A DNA stretch of 64,000 bases from Paenibacillus sp. BJ-4 (GCF_020404765.1 NZ_JAIVEM010000088.1:1-64000), one strand, 5' to 3'; numbered from the stretch's first letter, positions 27,610-37,474 are shown. Made by a program: numbers and translations. Notes: generated by a model not told the origin, from the sequence alone.

Positions 27610-29501
27610 TTATTCAGTTCGAAGCGGTGCCAGCAAAGTAACCGAGGTGTACTGCCCCGACTCGCTCGTCACGGATAGTCCATATTGCGGACCATAATGC
27701 CGAAGACGCTCATGTACATTGCGCAGCCCAAAGCCAATCGCACTCCCCCGCTCGGCCTCCAGCGATTTCCGAATATCGTCCAGACGCTCGGCTCCAATCC
27801 CATCCCCATCATCACTGACTGTTAAGCGCAATGCATCCCCTTCCTTTGCACCGGATAGCATGATGTATCCACGGTCGGTACGACCTTTTAATCCGTGGTA
27901 AATGGCATTTTCAACAAGTGGCTGGAGGATAAGCTTGGGTACGTAAAATTCACAAATATCCTCCTCCACCTCGCAAATCCACTCGAACGAATTTCGAAAT
28001 CTGAACTGCTGCACCTTCACATAGGCGCTTACATGCTCGACTTCCTGTCCCAAGCTTATTTGCTCCCGTCCATAACTTAACGAGATGCGAAAACATTTGC
28101 CAAAGGCCCCAATCACCTCTGCCATATCCCGTTGCCCATTCGCCAGTGCCATTCCCTTGAGCGATTCCAACGTATTGTACAAAAAATGCGGATTAATCTG
28201 CGCCTGAAGCGCACGAAACTCCGCCTGCTTGCGCGACAGCAATGCTTCGTACACCTGCCCGTACAGCTCATGATTTTTTTGCATCATATGAAGAAAACGC
28301 TCCCCGATCTGCCCCACCTCATCCTTGGGATTAAAAATAACAGGTGCAGGACCGTCGGAACCTTTGGCTGAGCTTGTGGCAGGACTTGCGATTGACCTTG
28401 GACTTGAACCTAAATTTGCAGTTACATCCTCAGTTCCGCTACCAGCGCTCGTACTCCCATCCACCGCCATTAGTCGGCTCAACTGCAGCAAAGGACGACG
28501 AATCGTATCACTTAGCCGATAAGACAGCATCCAGCCCAGCACCAGTGCAATTAAAAAAGTCCAGATCGTCCAGGCGCCAATCTTCCGCGCATCCTCGAAT
28601 AGCACGGACTGATCTACTTTTTGCAGCAACGTCCAATGTCCTTCATTTAACGGTCCGTAGGAGATCATCGTCTGTCGCCCGTTCCATGTTCTCCAATCCT
28701 TCGTAAGCACGGGTTTGTCCACAGCGGATTTGGCAATCTGCCGCAGCAACGATTTGTCCGCAACGCCCTGCTCCGGCAATCGGTACACAGGCTCACCCTC
28801 CTGATCCAGCACCCACATCTGGTATTGCCGTCTGTTTCATGGAAAGCAAGCCCCCTGAACAGGCTGGCCTTGTCAATTTCCAGTAGCAAAAATCCAAGCG
28901 GCGCATAGTCTCCAGCCGTTTTTCGCAGCAGCTTCCCGACATATATGCGATCCTGCGCCATCCCGCGTCCTGATGCAAATGGCGAATGTGCCATCCACAT
29001 CATGGGCCTTTCCGTGAGCAGGCGGCGATAATATACACGTGCTTCCTCTAATGTAGGAAGGCCGCCAAAACGGACCGAAACATTTCCCTGATAGAGAGAA
29101 TGCTTGAGCCCGCCATTGGCGGCATATATGAAAAAGGACGTGATATACGGCTTGGTCTGGGTTTGCGTTCGAACGACCATGCTGAGTGTTTCATCGTTCC
29201 GTAAGTATTTATAATCGTCTTCCGGCTTGGTCTCCAGCGTGGCCTGCACATCAGGATTGCCGAGAATGGCATTGGTCAGATCGTTCAAATCCGAGAGCGT
29301 GGCGTTGACGTAATTTTCACTCATTTGTCTGGACTGCATAGCCAGTGCCTCCGACTTCTCACCAAGTGAATGGGCCGCGATCCGGTAAAAAGTAAAGGTC
29401 AGCACCATCATCGGAATGACGGTGAGTACCAGCGTCAGTACAATAAATTTCCCACGGATCGTAGGAATCCCGGCGAACTTTTGACGACCCCGGCCTCCCA
29501 T
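27610..29501 (-). pseudogene. YesM-type sensor histidine kinase, frameshifted
   Basis: The intact protein would have about 630 residues. The 5' frame gives a membrane helix (FIVLTLVLTVIPMMVLTFTFYRIA) and an extracytoplasmic sensor region to HETDGNT. The 3' frame resumes at MWVLDQEGEPVYRL, crosses a second helix (IWTFLIALVLGWML) and a HAMP-like region, and carries the His_kinase motif QINPHFLYNTLESLKG and the ATPase boxes VENAIYHGLKG and DDGDGIG. One added base near 28819-28825 restores the frame (GGT on the plus strand would be GGGT). A Ser/Gly/Ala-rich insert after the HAMP region is unusual. Its partner is the response regulator downstream. Confidence 0.85.
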
Positions 29502-29514
29502 TCATCTGTCTCCC

Positions 29515-30813
29515 TTACACATAGGCTGGAAGCCATTGTCCATGCGCCGCAATCAGGTCATCGCACAAAGAAATAATATCATCCATGGACAGCTCGGCTG
29601 ACGTGTGCGGGTCCAGCATCGCGGCATGATAAATGTGCTCTTTTTTCCCCGTGAACGCTGCTTCAATCGTCAATAGCTGTGTATTAATGTTCGTCCGGTT
29701 CAGCGCAGCACATTGCGGTGGCAAATCTCCGACAAAGGTTGGCGTAACCCCGTTACGATTGACCAGACAGGGCACCTCCACACAGGCTTCCTTCGGCAGA
29801 TTTGTAATTAAGCCTGTATTCATCACATTCCCGCCAATGGCAAAAGGCCGATCCGTTTCGATTGCTTCAAAAATATAGGAGGCATATTCGTTTGACCGTT
29901 CATGACGCAGATCCTGATTGCCCAAAAGCTCCTCCCGCATCGTTTCCCATCGTTCAATCTGGCTCACGCAGCGGCGCGGGTATTCATCCAAAGGAATATT
30001 GAAGCGTTCAATCAGCTCAGGGTACGCCCGTTTGATAAAATACGGATGATATTCCGCATTATGCTCAGACGATTCCGTAATGTAATAACCGAATTTCAGC
30101 ATCATTTCAAAGCGCACCATATCATGATGCTTTTCCTGCTGCTTGGCGGCGGCCCGTTTTTTAATTTCAGGATATACATCCACCCCGTCCTTGCTCACTT
30201 CGAGCAGCCACGCCATATGATTAATGCCTGCGATTTTGGCCTTTACACCTTCCTGCTCCAGCCCAAGGCTTTTGAACAGCTCCGGTATACACGCCTGCAC
30301 GCTATGACATAGCCCAACTGTACGGACACCGCCGTATACGTTCATCACATTCGTCAGCACAGCCATTGGATTCGTATAGTTGAGAAACCATGCATCCGGG
30401 CATACCTCGCGCACGTCTGCCGCAAAATCAAGCATCACCGGAATCGTCCGTAAATTGCGGAAAATGCCGCCAATGCCGACCGTATCGGCAATCGTTTGGC
30501 GCAGACCGTATTTTTTGGGAATTTCAAAATCCGTAATCGTACACGGATCATAACCGCCCACCTGAATGGCATTTACCACATAGGCAGCTCCACGCAACGC
30601 TTCCTTGCGGTCGGTATAGGAGCGGATCACACAGGTGCTTCCCGTTGTTTTTTTCAAATTCGCTAAAATATTTTCCGAATCCTTCAGCCTTACGGGGTCA
30701 ATATCGAACAATGCCAGCTCGAAGCCCTGCAAGGCCGGTGTCAGCATACAATCGCCAAGCACATTTTTCGCAAAAACCGTACTGCCTGCACCCAAAAATG
30801 TAATCTTGCTCAT
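29515..30813 (-). CDS. melA: GH4 alpha-galactosidase (MelA type)
   Basis: The 432-residue cytoplasmic hydrolase uses NAD+ and a divalent metal to cleave alpha-galactosides such as melibiose by a redox-elimination mechanism. The Rossmann motif is ITFLGAGSTVFAKNVLGDC. The metal and substrate site GLCHSVQ has Ser where alpha-glucosidases have Gly-His, which points to alpha-galactosidase or alpha-galacturonidase. The INHMAWLL motif is also typical. The length equals Bacillus MelA. The ATG at 30813 follows GGAGGAACGGGC, so an upstream start six codons earlier is rejected. It leads a leftward cluster with the kinase (13 bases away), regulator and ABC importer. Confidence 0.85.
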   Translation of the reverse strand: MSKITFLGAGSTVFAKNVLGDCMLTPALQGFELALFDIDPVRLKDSENILANLKKTTGSTCVIRSYTDRKEALRGAAYVVNAIQVGGYDPCTITDFEIPKKYGLRQTIADTVGIGGIFRNLRTIPVMLDFAADVREVCPDAWFLNYTNPMAVLTNVMNVYGGVRTVGLCHSVQACIPELFKSLGLEQEGVKAKIAGINHMAWLLEVSKDGVDVYPEIKKRAAAKQQEKHHDMVRFEMMLKFGYYITESSEHNAEYHPYFIKRAYPELIERFNIPLDEYPRRCVSQIERWETMREELLGNQDLRHERSNEYASYIFEAIETDRPFAIGGNVMNTGLITNLPKEACVEVPCLVNRNGVTPTFVGDLPPQCAALNRTNINTQLLTIEAAFTGKKEHIYHAAMLDPHTSAELSMDDIISLCDDLIAAHGQWLPAYV

Positions 30814-30868
30814 GCCCGTTCCTCCATTCACATTTTATTCGCAGCTGCACACTCCAAATGTAAGGATA

Positions 30869-30907
30869 CCCACCGCCACCCTCTTTGCAGAAGAAGGTGA
30901 CGGTGGG
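30869..30907 (-). terminator. weak terminator after the large multidomain protein
   Basis: CCCACCGCCACC (30869-30880) and GGTGACGGTGGG (30896-30907) form a 12-bp stem with one mismatch and a 15-base loop, 37 bases past the stop at 30944. The U-run on the minus-strand transcript is poor (TATCCTTACATTT), so read-through into melA is possible. Confidence 0.5.
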
Positions 30908-30943
30908 AAAGGTTAGCCATGACTATGCGTTGTTGCCTCCCAC

Positions 30944-33900
30944 TCAGGATACTCCCGCCGATTTAGCGGAGCCGATAGGCCGAGCCGGTAAGGCAGATGT
31001 GACTGGGGTTGTCAGAGTTGCTGAAGTAGCTGGAACTGTTGGCGTTACTGGGGTCCCCGGCCTAACCGGAGTTTCCGATTGAACCGCGGCCCCTGCTTCG
31101 ATGACGGTTACCTTCGCAATCGCCTTCAGCTCTGTCCCTTCTACCTTGCCCTTCAATTCAAACGAACCCGGAGCCGCATATTGTGCAGGGTCTATATCCT
31201 CCCATTCCAAAGCCACCCACTTGGTGGAGCCTTCTCCATACGTAGCTTCCACTACGCTTGGCAGTTCAGGCTTTTCACCCGCATGAGTCGTTATACTTAC
31301 TTCTTTGAGCGCGGTGATTTTCTCGGCTGCCGTCAGACTCTGTGCTGTACCGGAGGCCAAACTTGCCACCTCAGTTGCATTCAAAGCACGGCTGTAAATA
31401 CGGAATTCATCCACCAGACCGTTAAAATATGGATCAGGGTACTGGGACTTGCCGATAAAATTATTTTTGGTCTGACCCAGACTGGTCGGATTCAAGGTCA
31501 GGCTGGTGTTGCGCCCCACTTCTTTCCCATCCACGTACAAAATACCTGTGGAGCCCGAAAGCGTGACCGCAACATGCTTCCATACACCTGTCGGCAGTAT
31601 AGGGGCATCAATCGTCTGTTCCTGTCCTTGCCCGTTGCCCTGGTTCGTAATGGCAAATAGCATCCGGTCCCCGGCTTTAGGGGTCAGGAACATATATTCA
31701 TTGGTCCCGGAGCCGAAGTCAAAAATCCGTACATAATCGCTCAGGCTGTTCGCTTTGACCCAGCCGGATACGGTCAGTTGCTGTGCCCGACTTACAATAC
31801 CTGCTGGAAGCTGCACATAGCTGTCCTTGCCATTGAGGCTGACGGCATTGTCAGTCTTACCCGCAGCCCACGCAACGGTCCCCTTTACGGTAGCATCATT
31901 GCCGCTGTCCGATGAATCCGCCGCAAGCGCTCCGCTTGTTTCGTCAAACTTGTAAACCGCAAGCTGTTCAGGTAACGGAGCCGCCGGTTCTGCTATCACA
32001 CTTACTCTGGCCTCCGCCGATAACAGCGAATCGCTGGCTGTCAGCTTGAATATATACGTTCCCGGCTCGGAAACGTCCACCTTCGTGCGCACCGATGTTT
32101 TACTGCTGAATGTGACCTTGGCGCCCTGTGACCCTTCAACCAGACTCCACTCGCTTGTCACTTTTCCTTGTGGAAGCCCGTCATCCGTAGCCGTGCCTTT
32201 CAGAATGATCTGATCCGGTAGCTTCACCTTGGCATCTTTGCCGGCATCTACAACAGGCGCCTTGTTCGGATCAGGCGTGGTCGGTGTCAGCTCCACCGTG
32301 TAGGAGGAGGCTGTGCCAATGTCCAATTTCAGCTTGTTGGAAGGCGCATACGCATTAAACTTCCCTTGTGATTGACCGCCTACTTTAACCAAATACGTTC
32401 CTTTTTTCAAACCGTCAAATGTAACGTACGTGGAATGGGCTTGACCCGGCGTCTGGTTTTTCAGTTGGAGCCATACGTAATCCTTGGATGTTGCCAGCTT
32501 GGCTTCTTTATATTGGTCCTTTTCCAGCTCGATATACAGCTTTTCCGTGATCAGATTGATGCGCTTGAACAGGCCGTCCAGCGGCTTGACCGTATACACG
32601 TTGCCGTTTTTGCTCACCTCTGCACCGTAGCCCGTCAATCCGAAAATAGGATCAATCGCGATATCAGCACTTAACGTTTTGAGTGCACCGAACAATCCGA
32701 GATCAGCCTCACCGCTCATGCCGCGCCAGCCATTGAAGAGCGGAACATTTTTACCACCACCAGTGCCGTTCGTTCCGTTATTGCCTTTTTCCGCTTGATA
32801 CGTCCATGCCACCGCCCCGATGTTCTCAGGGTCCGAGCTGATTTGCCCGGAATTAATCGCTCCGACATTGGCAATTTTAGCTGCATAGGACAGCCGTTGC
32901 TGCTCCTCACGTTGATTGTCCTCATGATACCGAATCCAGTCATCCATCGCATATCCAGCGAGCGAGGTCGTGTACTGGAAGTTAAACCAGTTCTCCCCGG
33001 TAATGGTCACCGGATCAGTGTAGTAGTACCATACGGGCATATGACCGCGTGCCGCACGGGTTTTGGCATTGATTTTACTCATCATTTCCAGGGCTTTACT
33101 TTGCTCGCCTTCTGTATCTATATTCTGCTTGGCTAACGTATATACGGCCTCTTCTCCTGTATTGTCATAGCTATATTCGGAGCCGTAAGGATACTTTGTA
33201 TTTTTAAAATTGCTATATTTGCGATCCATTTTTTCCTTAAGATCGTTTGCTTCATCATCATAGCCTTCATCATGAAGCGCCTGAATTATATCCGGTGTGG
33301 TCAGTTCGCCCATCAAGCCTGTTTCCCAGTTGTAAGCGACCGGTCCTTCATACAATGCTTTGAAAATGTTATACGCCCGCAGCAAATAGGTCTCCTTCGG
33401 ATGCTTGTATGTGACCAGATTCGGGTATTCTTTAGCAATCTTGTACATGCTGAAATACGTGTTGTATACATGCGGATACGCATACCCTCGATAGGTCGGT
33501 GTATCGTTCGGTTCTGGCATCAGGAAATCATGAATTAAATAATCCTCATGATGTCCGTTCATCAAATTCGTCCAAATTGCCGTCTCCAAATAATCGTCTA
33601 CTGCCCGCACCTCTTTGACGACGGGAGACAGTGTGTTTTTCTCAGCCAGGAACTGTCCGTGGGTCAGACCCCAATCGTCCCCCCAGCCCCAATAGCCGTT
33701 GAAAATATTGCGCTTGGATTTGGTATGCATCATCCAATCGTCAAATACCTTGTCGCGCAGATCACCCGGCACATTCCACTGGGTTTTGTCGACCATAAAT
33801 GTAGTGTGCCGTTGCAGCGCCTGATCAATCGGCTCAATGGCATAGAATTGTAAAACCGTTTTGTTGCCGTTGCCGTATTCTACCGTTATGAAGTTTGGAC

Positions 33901-34987
33901 CCAGCTTAGTAAATTTTAGCTCATAAATGTGGTGTCCTCCGGCCTTGCTATCCGTCTGTGGAATGACGGTTCCGTCCGGATAGGTCACCTTGTTGATCGC
34001 CTGCTTGGAGCGCAGATCCACCTTCGCCTTTTGATTCGTAGGCACGATCATGCCCGGTACGACCGTAGTATCCACCAAGTTTTCTTGATACAACGTATCT
34101 TTTACATGCTGCTCGTCCTTCACCGCCACAAACTTGAAGCCATAGTTACGGCTTTGACCGGGATTCAGGATCAGGCTTGTGTTCGGCAAATATCCACGAT
34201 TGGTGGACTTGATGACATTGGAATGAATATAAAATACATTCAGCCCCTCCAGCCATTTGCCTTCGTTGGCCGGGTTCCAGGCCCATTTGCTGCCTGGATG
34301 CTCCTCATCCCGCCAGTGATCCTGATACTCAAAACCCGCACCTGTTGTGGATTCAGGTATCAATAGCAAGGAAGAGCCAATGCCGCTGGGACGCCCAGCT
34401 GTAATATAAGAGCTGTTATTGCCGACAAAGGAATGCGTCACGACTCTAGTCTCGTAAATCGCATCACCATTGGTCCACTGCTCATTGAAAGGCAGAGGCA
34501 AACCAAAATCGCCAATCTCCAATTTTTTTCCACTTGTATTTTGTACCTGTATATTCCACAGCACCGAACCGTCCGCCTCCGCCGAATATGTTTCGATGAC
34601 TTTAAAATTGGGTATGCCCTCAGCGTTGCTGGAATTCTCGTATGTGACGGTGACACGGTTGCCACTGGTCGTGATCTTACGTGCATCTGCCGACTTGTTC
34701 GTCCAAGCCTTCGTCCAGCTGCCATTGTCCAGTCGGTACGTGAACATCAGCTCACCCAGCCATTGATGATCCGCGGTGTTCTGTTCAGGTGTTACCGTTG
34801 CGTTCATGACATATTCAGTCGGGAAAGCATCTCCTTTAATACGAATAGATGAAATTTCGCCATGCTCGCCTGTCTGAATCGTCAGCTTGTCATTGGATAA
34901 TTCATGGGCCTCTGCCGAATTCGCCCCAAACAGCACAGACGTTACGGTTAAAAACAAAAATGCCGCCAATATTCCCTTAAGTTTCAT
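30944..34987 (-). CDS. large secreted multidomain carbohydrate-active protein (DUF5695-like, LamG)
   Basis: The ~1347-residue exported protein has a signal peptide (ILAAFLFLTVTSVLFGANSAEA) and a large N-terminal region to about residue 900 that looks like a glycosidase-type beta-sandwich plus alpha-barrel (VDKTQWNVPGDL, NGYWGWGDDWGLTHGQFLAEKNTLSP). A PKD/Ig-like module follows (NKAPVVDAGKDAKVKL), then a LamG fold (LAVYKFDETSGALAADSS; GVWKHVAVTLSGSTGILYVDGKEVG), a bacterial Ig module and a Pro/Thr-rich tail. From memory it resembles DUF5695 proteins; catalytic residues cannot be named. The ATG at 34987 with AAAAGGAGG is preferred over an upstream start at 35155 that would precede the signal peptide. 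Confidence 0.7.
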   Translation of the reverse strand: MKLKGILAAFLFLTVTSVLFGANSAEAHELSNDKLTIQTGEHGEISSIRIKGDAFPTEYVMNATVTPEQNTADHQWLGELMFTYRLDNGSWTKAWTNKSADARKITTSGNRVTVTYENSSNAEGIPNFKVIETYSAEADGSVLWNIQVQNTSGKKLEIGDFGLPLPFNEQWTNGDAIYETRVVTHSFVGNNSSYITAGRPSGIGSSLLLIPESTTGAGFEYQDHWRDEEHPGSKWAWNPANEGKWLEGLNVFYIHSNVIKSTNRGYLPNTSLILNPGQSRNYGFKFVAVKDEQHVKDTLYQENLVDTTVVPGMIVPTNQKAKVDLRSKQAINKVTYPDGTVIPQTDSKAGGHHIYELKFTKLGPNFITVEYGNGNKTVLQFYAIEPIDQALQRHTTFMVDKTQWNVPGDLRDKVFDDWMMHTKSKRNIFNGYWGWGDDWGLTHGQFLAEKNTLSPVVKEVRAVDDYLETAIWTNLMNGHHEDYLIHDFLMPEPNDTPTYRGYAYPHVYNTYFSMYKIAKEYPNLVTYKHPKETYLLRAYNIFKALYEGPVAYNWETGLMGELTTPDIIQALHDEGYDDEANDLKEKMDRKYSNFKNTKYPYGSEYSYDNTGEEAVYTLAKQNIDTEGEQSKALEMMSKINAKTRAARGHMPVWYYYTDPVTITGENWFNFQYTTSLAGYAMDDWIRYHEDNQREEQQRLSYAAKIANVGAINSGQISSDPENIGAVAWTYQAEKGNNGTNGTGGGKNVPLFNGWRGMSGEADLGLFGALKTLSADIAIDPIFGLTGYGAEVSKNGNVYTVKPLDGLFKRINLITEKLYIELEKDQYKEAKLATSKDYVWLQLKNQTPGQAHSTYVTFDGLKKGTYLVKVGGQSQGKFNAYAPSNKLKLDIGTASSYTVELTPTTPDPNKAPVVDAGKDAKVKLPDQIILKGTATDDGLPQGKVTSEWSLVEGSQGAKVTFSSKTSVRTKVDVSEPGTYIFKLTASDSLLSAEARVSVIAEPAAPLPEQLAVYKFDETSGALAADSSDSGNDATVKGTVAWAAGKTDNAVSLNGKDSYVQLPAGIVSRAQQLTVSGWVKANSLSDYVRIFDFGSGTNEYMFLTPKAGDRMLFAITNQGNGQGQEQTIDAPILPTGVWKHVAVTLSGSTGILYVDGKEVGRNTSLTLNPTSLGQTKNNFIGKSQYPDPYFNGLVDEFRIYSRALNATEVASLASGTAQSLTAAEKITALKEVSITTHAGEKPELPSVVEATYGEGSTKWVALEWEDIDPAQYAAPGSFELKGKVEGTELKAIAKVTVIEAGAAVQSETPVRPGTPVTPTVPATSATLTTPVTSALPARPIGSAKSAGVS

Positions 34988-35074
34988 CAACACGGCCTCC
35001 TTTTGGATCTCGGGGTCTTGATTTGCTTGCCAATCACCTGAAGTCTCTTCATTTCGCCGCAACCTCCTTGGAAA

Positions 35075-35087
35075 TGTAAGCGTTACA
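35075..35087 (-). promoter_or_regulatory. cre-like palindrome upstream of the multidomain protein
   Basis: TGTAAGCGTTACA is a perfect 13-bp palindrome around GCG/CGC with a T/A flank. It is one base shorter than the standard 14-bp cre, so CcpA binding is less certain than at 2694. It lies about 90 bases before the start codon; TACAAT just upstream on the minus strand could be a -10 box, which would make this a roadblock-type site. Confidence 0.4.
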
Positions 35088-35189
35088 ACTCCATTGTACA
35101 AATCCTTGTCCATTGGTAAAATCAACATATTCAACCGATTTATATAGGATTTCAACCTAATCGTGGGATGAGTTACGACGGAGGTAGTG

Positions 35190-35325
35190 AGCGCTGCGCG
35201 TGCAGATTGTTCTTCCGATCGCCACCGCCCCCGGATTTCTGGAATTAAAGCCTATGATCAAGGGCGAAATCCGGGGACAAAAGCGAACGCTCCGCTTCTC
35301 CAGAACAATTCTGCCCGCTCCGCTG
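35190..35325 (+). repeat. dispersed nested-hairpin repeat, copy A
   Basis: Outer arms GCAGATTGTTCT (35202-35213) and AGAACAATTCTGC (35302-35314) enclose an inner stem CCCCGGATTTC (35229-35239) / GAAATCCGGGG (35266-35276) with a 26-base loop. The flanks GAGCGCTGCGCGT and CCCGCTCCGCTGAC are shared with other copies. It lies in the ~480 gene-free bases between the multidomain protein and the next small gene. Same family as the elements near 40.9, 44.5, 47.8 and 50.7 kb. Confidence 0.85.
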
Positions 35326-35467
35326 ACCAACCGCCGTAAAGTCATCGCCCTTTTTAGGGAATTGGGGCGGTAGGGGAACTGCAAGTGCAGAGCGGCAAGG
35401 GCTTGCGGCTTCTTGCTTTGTACAAAACAAGTCGAACCATCAACTAAAACGAATGGGAGTAAATATC

Positions 35468-35657
35468 ATGGTCATTAACAAGCAAGAATTTTATGTGAAT
35501 GGGCTGTTATACCGTAGATCGGCAATCGACAAAGATGCGGCAGATTTATCTGAATATAAATTACTGATTGATAGAGACGGAGAATTTGGCTAGAAAGCAA
35601 GATGAGGCATTTATAGATATACCGGGGTTAGAACAGATCGTACGATACGATAAGTAA
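35468..35657 (+). pseudogene. small hypothetical protein, probably frameshifted
   Basis: An ATG at 35468, eight bases after GGGAG, opens a 41-residue frame (MVINKQEFYVNGLLYRR...LLIDRDGEFG) that stops at 35593. The +1 frame continues directly with ARKQDEAFIDIPGLEQIVRYDK to TAA at 35657. Dropping one T from the TTT at about 35584-35586 fuses them as DRDGELARKQDEAF, a 62-residue acidic-basic protein of no recognised family. Either one extra base was called or the gene is decayed. Confidence 0.45.
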
Positions 35658-35666
35658 AAGGGGGAA

Positions 35667-36008
35667 TTATATCCTTTCTTTCTTCTTCGGTTTCGTCAGT
35701 TGGAAGCTATGTTGCACCATATCAAAAAGATCATCCTCTTGCATGTTACCATCTAAAATAACGGTATTCCAATGCACTTTATTCATATGATATCCCGGCT
35801 TAACTTCTTTAAATAAGCTGCGTAGGAAATCGGCTCGGCTCGGCTCACATTTGAGGTTGATGCAAAGGTGGCCATCATGCTTGTAAATCATCGCAAATAT
35901 TTTTTTATTATCCTTATGACGTATTACAGTCCATTTCTCGTCAAAGGGATAGTCTTTATAAACGTCAGGATAAGTCAGACAGTAATTAATTATTTCCTCT
36001 TTAGTCAT
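35667..36008 (-). CDS. MmcQ/YjbR family protein
   Basis: The 113-residue protein has the MmcQ/YjbR CyaY-like fold, called double-wing DNA-binding from structure; its cellular role is unsettled. The N-terminus EIINYCLTYPDVYKDYPFDEKWTVIRHKDNKKIFAMIY and the later HMNKVHWNTVILDG are the family's two conserved blocks. The length is typical. The ATG at 36008 follows GGAGGAAG. It is a single gene, convergent with the small frame to its left. Confidence 0.8.
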   Translation of the reverse strand: MTKEEIINYCLTYPDVYKDYPFDEKWTVIRHKDNKKIFAMIYKHDGHLCINLKCEPSRADFLRSLFKEVKPGYHMNKVHWNTVILDGNMQEDDLFDMVQHSFQLTKPKKKERI

Positions 36009-36202
36009 CTAACTTCCTCCATAAATCTATTTTAAAGCAACCTTTAGCGCTCAAAGCACGTCGCAAGTGAAATCAAAGAATTAGTTTACCACCAGCAGGT
36101 AGTCCTTACCTTAAGATCATTATAAAGAACAAACGTTCCCCAATCAACTTAATATTAGTAGGCTCTCTTCTGTAAATTCTATATTTACTGTTCAAATACA
36201 CC

Positions 36203-36628
36203 TTATTTATTAACTAAAACGGACAATTCACCTTCAAATACTTTCTTATCCTTGTCATTGAAAGTCGTCAGCATAACAGTAACTATTCCTGTTTCATTCA
36301 GTTTCTCTCTAAGTGCAGTTACCTCCACAATGGTATGTAATTCATCTCCCGGATACACGGGTTTTATAAATCTAATATTGTTCATAGCAGTTCCAGCAAT
36401 GACATCATCACCATAACTACCCGTTTCAACCCAAAGCTTAAATGAAATTGCTAGCGTTTGAATTCCTGAGGCTATGATTCCATTAAATCTTCCCTGCGTT
36501 GCTTTATCTTCATCCAAATGCATATATTGTGGGTCAAACTCCGTTGCAAATCTGGTAATATCCTCTTTTGTTAATGTTAAAGACTTGGTTCTAAATAGTT
36601 GTCCGATATAAAATTCATGGTACCGCAT
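36203..36628 (-). CDS. MaoC-like hotdog-fold dehydratase
   Basis: The 141-residue protein is a MaoC/R-specific enoyl-CoA-hydratase-like hotdog protein. FATEFDPQYMHLDEDKA holds the catalytic Asp-His pair (F-x-P-x-x-x-H), and GIIASGIQTLAISFKLWVE is the central helix. AMNNIRFIKPVYPGDELHTIVEV completes the fold. Substrate is probably an acyl-CoA or similar thioester. GAGGAGAGG precedes the ATG at 36628. It stands alone beside the MarR-MFS pair, divergent from it, with about 345 bases between. Confidence 0.8.
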   Translation of the reverse strand: MRYHEFYIGQLFRTKSLTLTKEDITRFATEFDPQYMHLDEDKATQGRFNGIIASGIQTLAISFKLWVETGSYGDDVIAGTAMNNIRFIKPVYPGDELHTIVEVTALREKLNETGIVTVMLTTFNDKDKKVFEGELSVLVNK

Positions 36629-36911
36629 TTATGTACCTCTCCTCTTGGTCAAATGATCTGTTTTTTTAAGCTTATCATTTATTAAGCTATTCTGCCCGTA
36701 GGCATATTAAAAAAGGACAAAATTCTAGCCGACAGTAAGTACCGCAAGTCGATACTCACCTTGTGGAAAACCGCCAGTTTGATTAAGACCGCACTCGGAA
36801 CGTCCAGGTTCCATCAAATGATAACTAGCGTTTATTTACTCAGTACTTAGACGCTTTTGGCTCTCTTTTTTCACGTATAGCTCAATTCCTAAAATAATTA
36901 TTTTAATATTG
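36629..36911. other. intergenic region between MaoC-like gene and marR
   Basis: About 280 AT-rich bases with stops in all frames. A short inverted repeat AGCTTA / TAAGCT at about 36669-36686 is too weak to call a terminator. I see no RNA gene or transferred remnant here; it must contain the promoter for the leftward MaoC-like gene. Confidence 0.3.
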
Positions 36912-36941
36912 TTGAAATAGAAACAAAAGTTTTAATATAAT
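36912..36941 (+). promoter_or_regulatory. sigma-A-type promoter of the marR gene
   Basis: TTGAAA (36912-36917), an 18-base spacer and TATAAT (36936-36941) precede the marR start at 36974 by 32 bases, with GGGAGGA between. Both hexamers are near consensus. Confidence 0.6.
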
Positions 36942-36973
36942 TGTTAATGCACCAACGGGTGGGAGGACAGGCC

Positions 36974-37447
36974 ATGAACAAAGAAGAACAGGTCATAATG
37001 GGTTTCAGGGACTTATTCAACAAGATGGTTTGGCTTAATAAGTTTAAGATGGAAGACCGTCTTAAGGGTTATAAGCCTTCTGAAGTACATTGTATCGAAT
37101 ACATTGAAAGAAATGTAGATTCCAACGTGACAAAACTTGCGGAGTCCCTTTATATGACTAGCGGTGCCATAAGTAAAATAACTAAGAAGCTCATAAAAAA
37201 AGGCATTATCGAAAGCTACCAGAAGCCGGATAACAAGAAAGAAATCTATTTTAGGCTTACTGAGCAAGGGAAAGTAATCTATAAAATCCATGAGGAACTG
37301 CACAAAGAATTTCAAGAGCGGGATAAAGCCATTTTTGAGCAGGTAACCGAGGAACAATTTGACAGTATGCTTAGCTTCATGGAAAGGTATAGCAGGCATT
37401 TGGATGCAGAAATAAAGAAACAAGGTATAGAGATTAAGTCGGAATAA
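36974..37447 (+). CDS. MarR family transcriptional regulator
   Basis: The 157-residue winged-helix repressor has its recognition region in VTKLAESLYMTSGAISKITKKLIKKGIIESYQKPDNKKEIYFRLTEQGK (about residues 48-100), flanked by dimerisation helices. The ATG at 36974 follows GGGAGGACAGGCC; a 12-codon longer start upstream is rejected. The next gene in the same direction is an MFS exporter whose promoter contains paired TTCCAAGGAA palindromes, so the usual ligand-relieved repression of an efflux pump is likely. A terminator separates the two genes. Confidence 0.85.
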   Translation: MNKEEQVIMGFRDLFNKMVWLNKFKMEDRLKGYKPSEVHCIEYIERNVDSNVTKLAESLYMTSGAISKITKKLIKKGIIESYQKPDNKKEIYFRLTEQGKVIYKIHEELHKEFQERDKAIFEQVTEEQFDSMLSFMERYSRHLDAEIKKQGIEIKSE

Positions 37448-37474
37448 ATTTGAATAATGAAAATCAAACCACAG

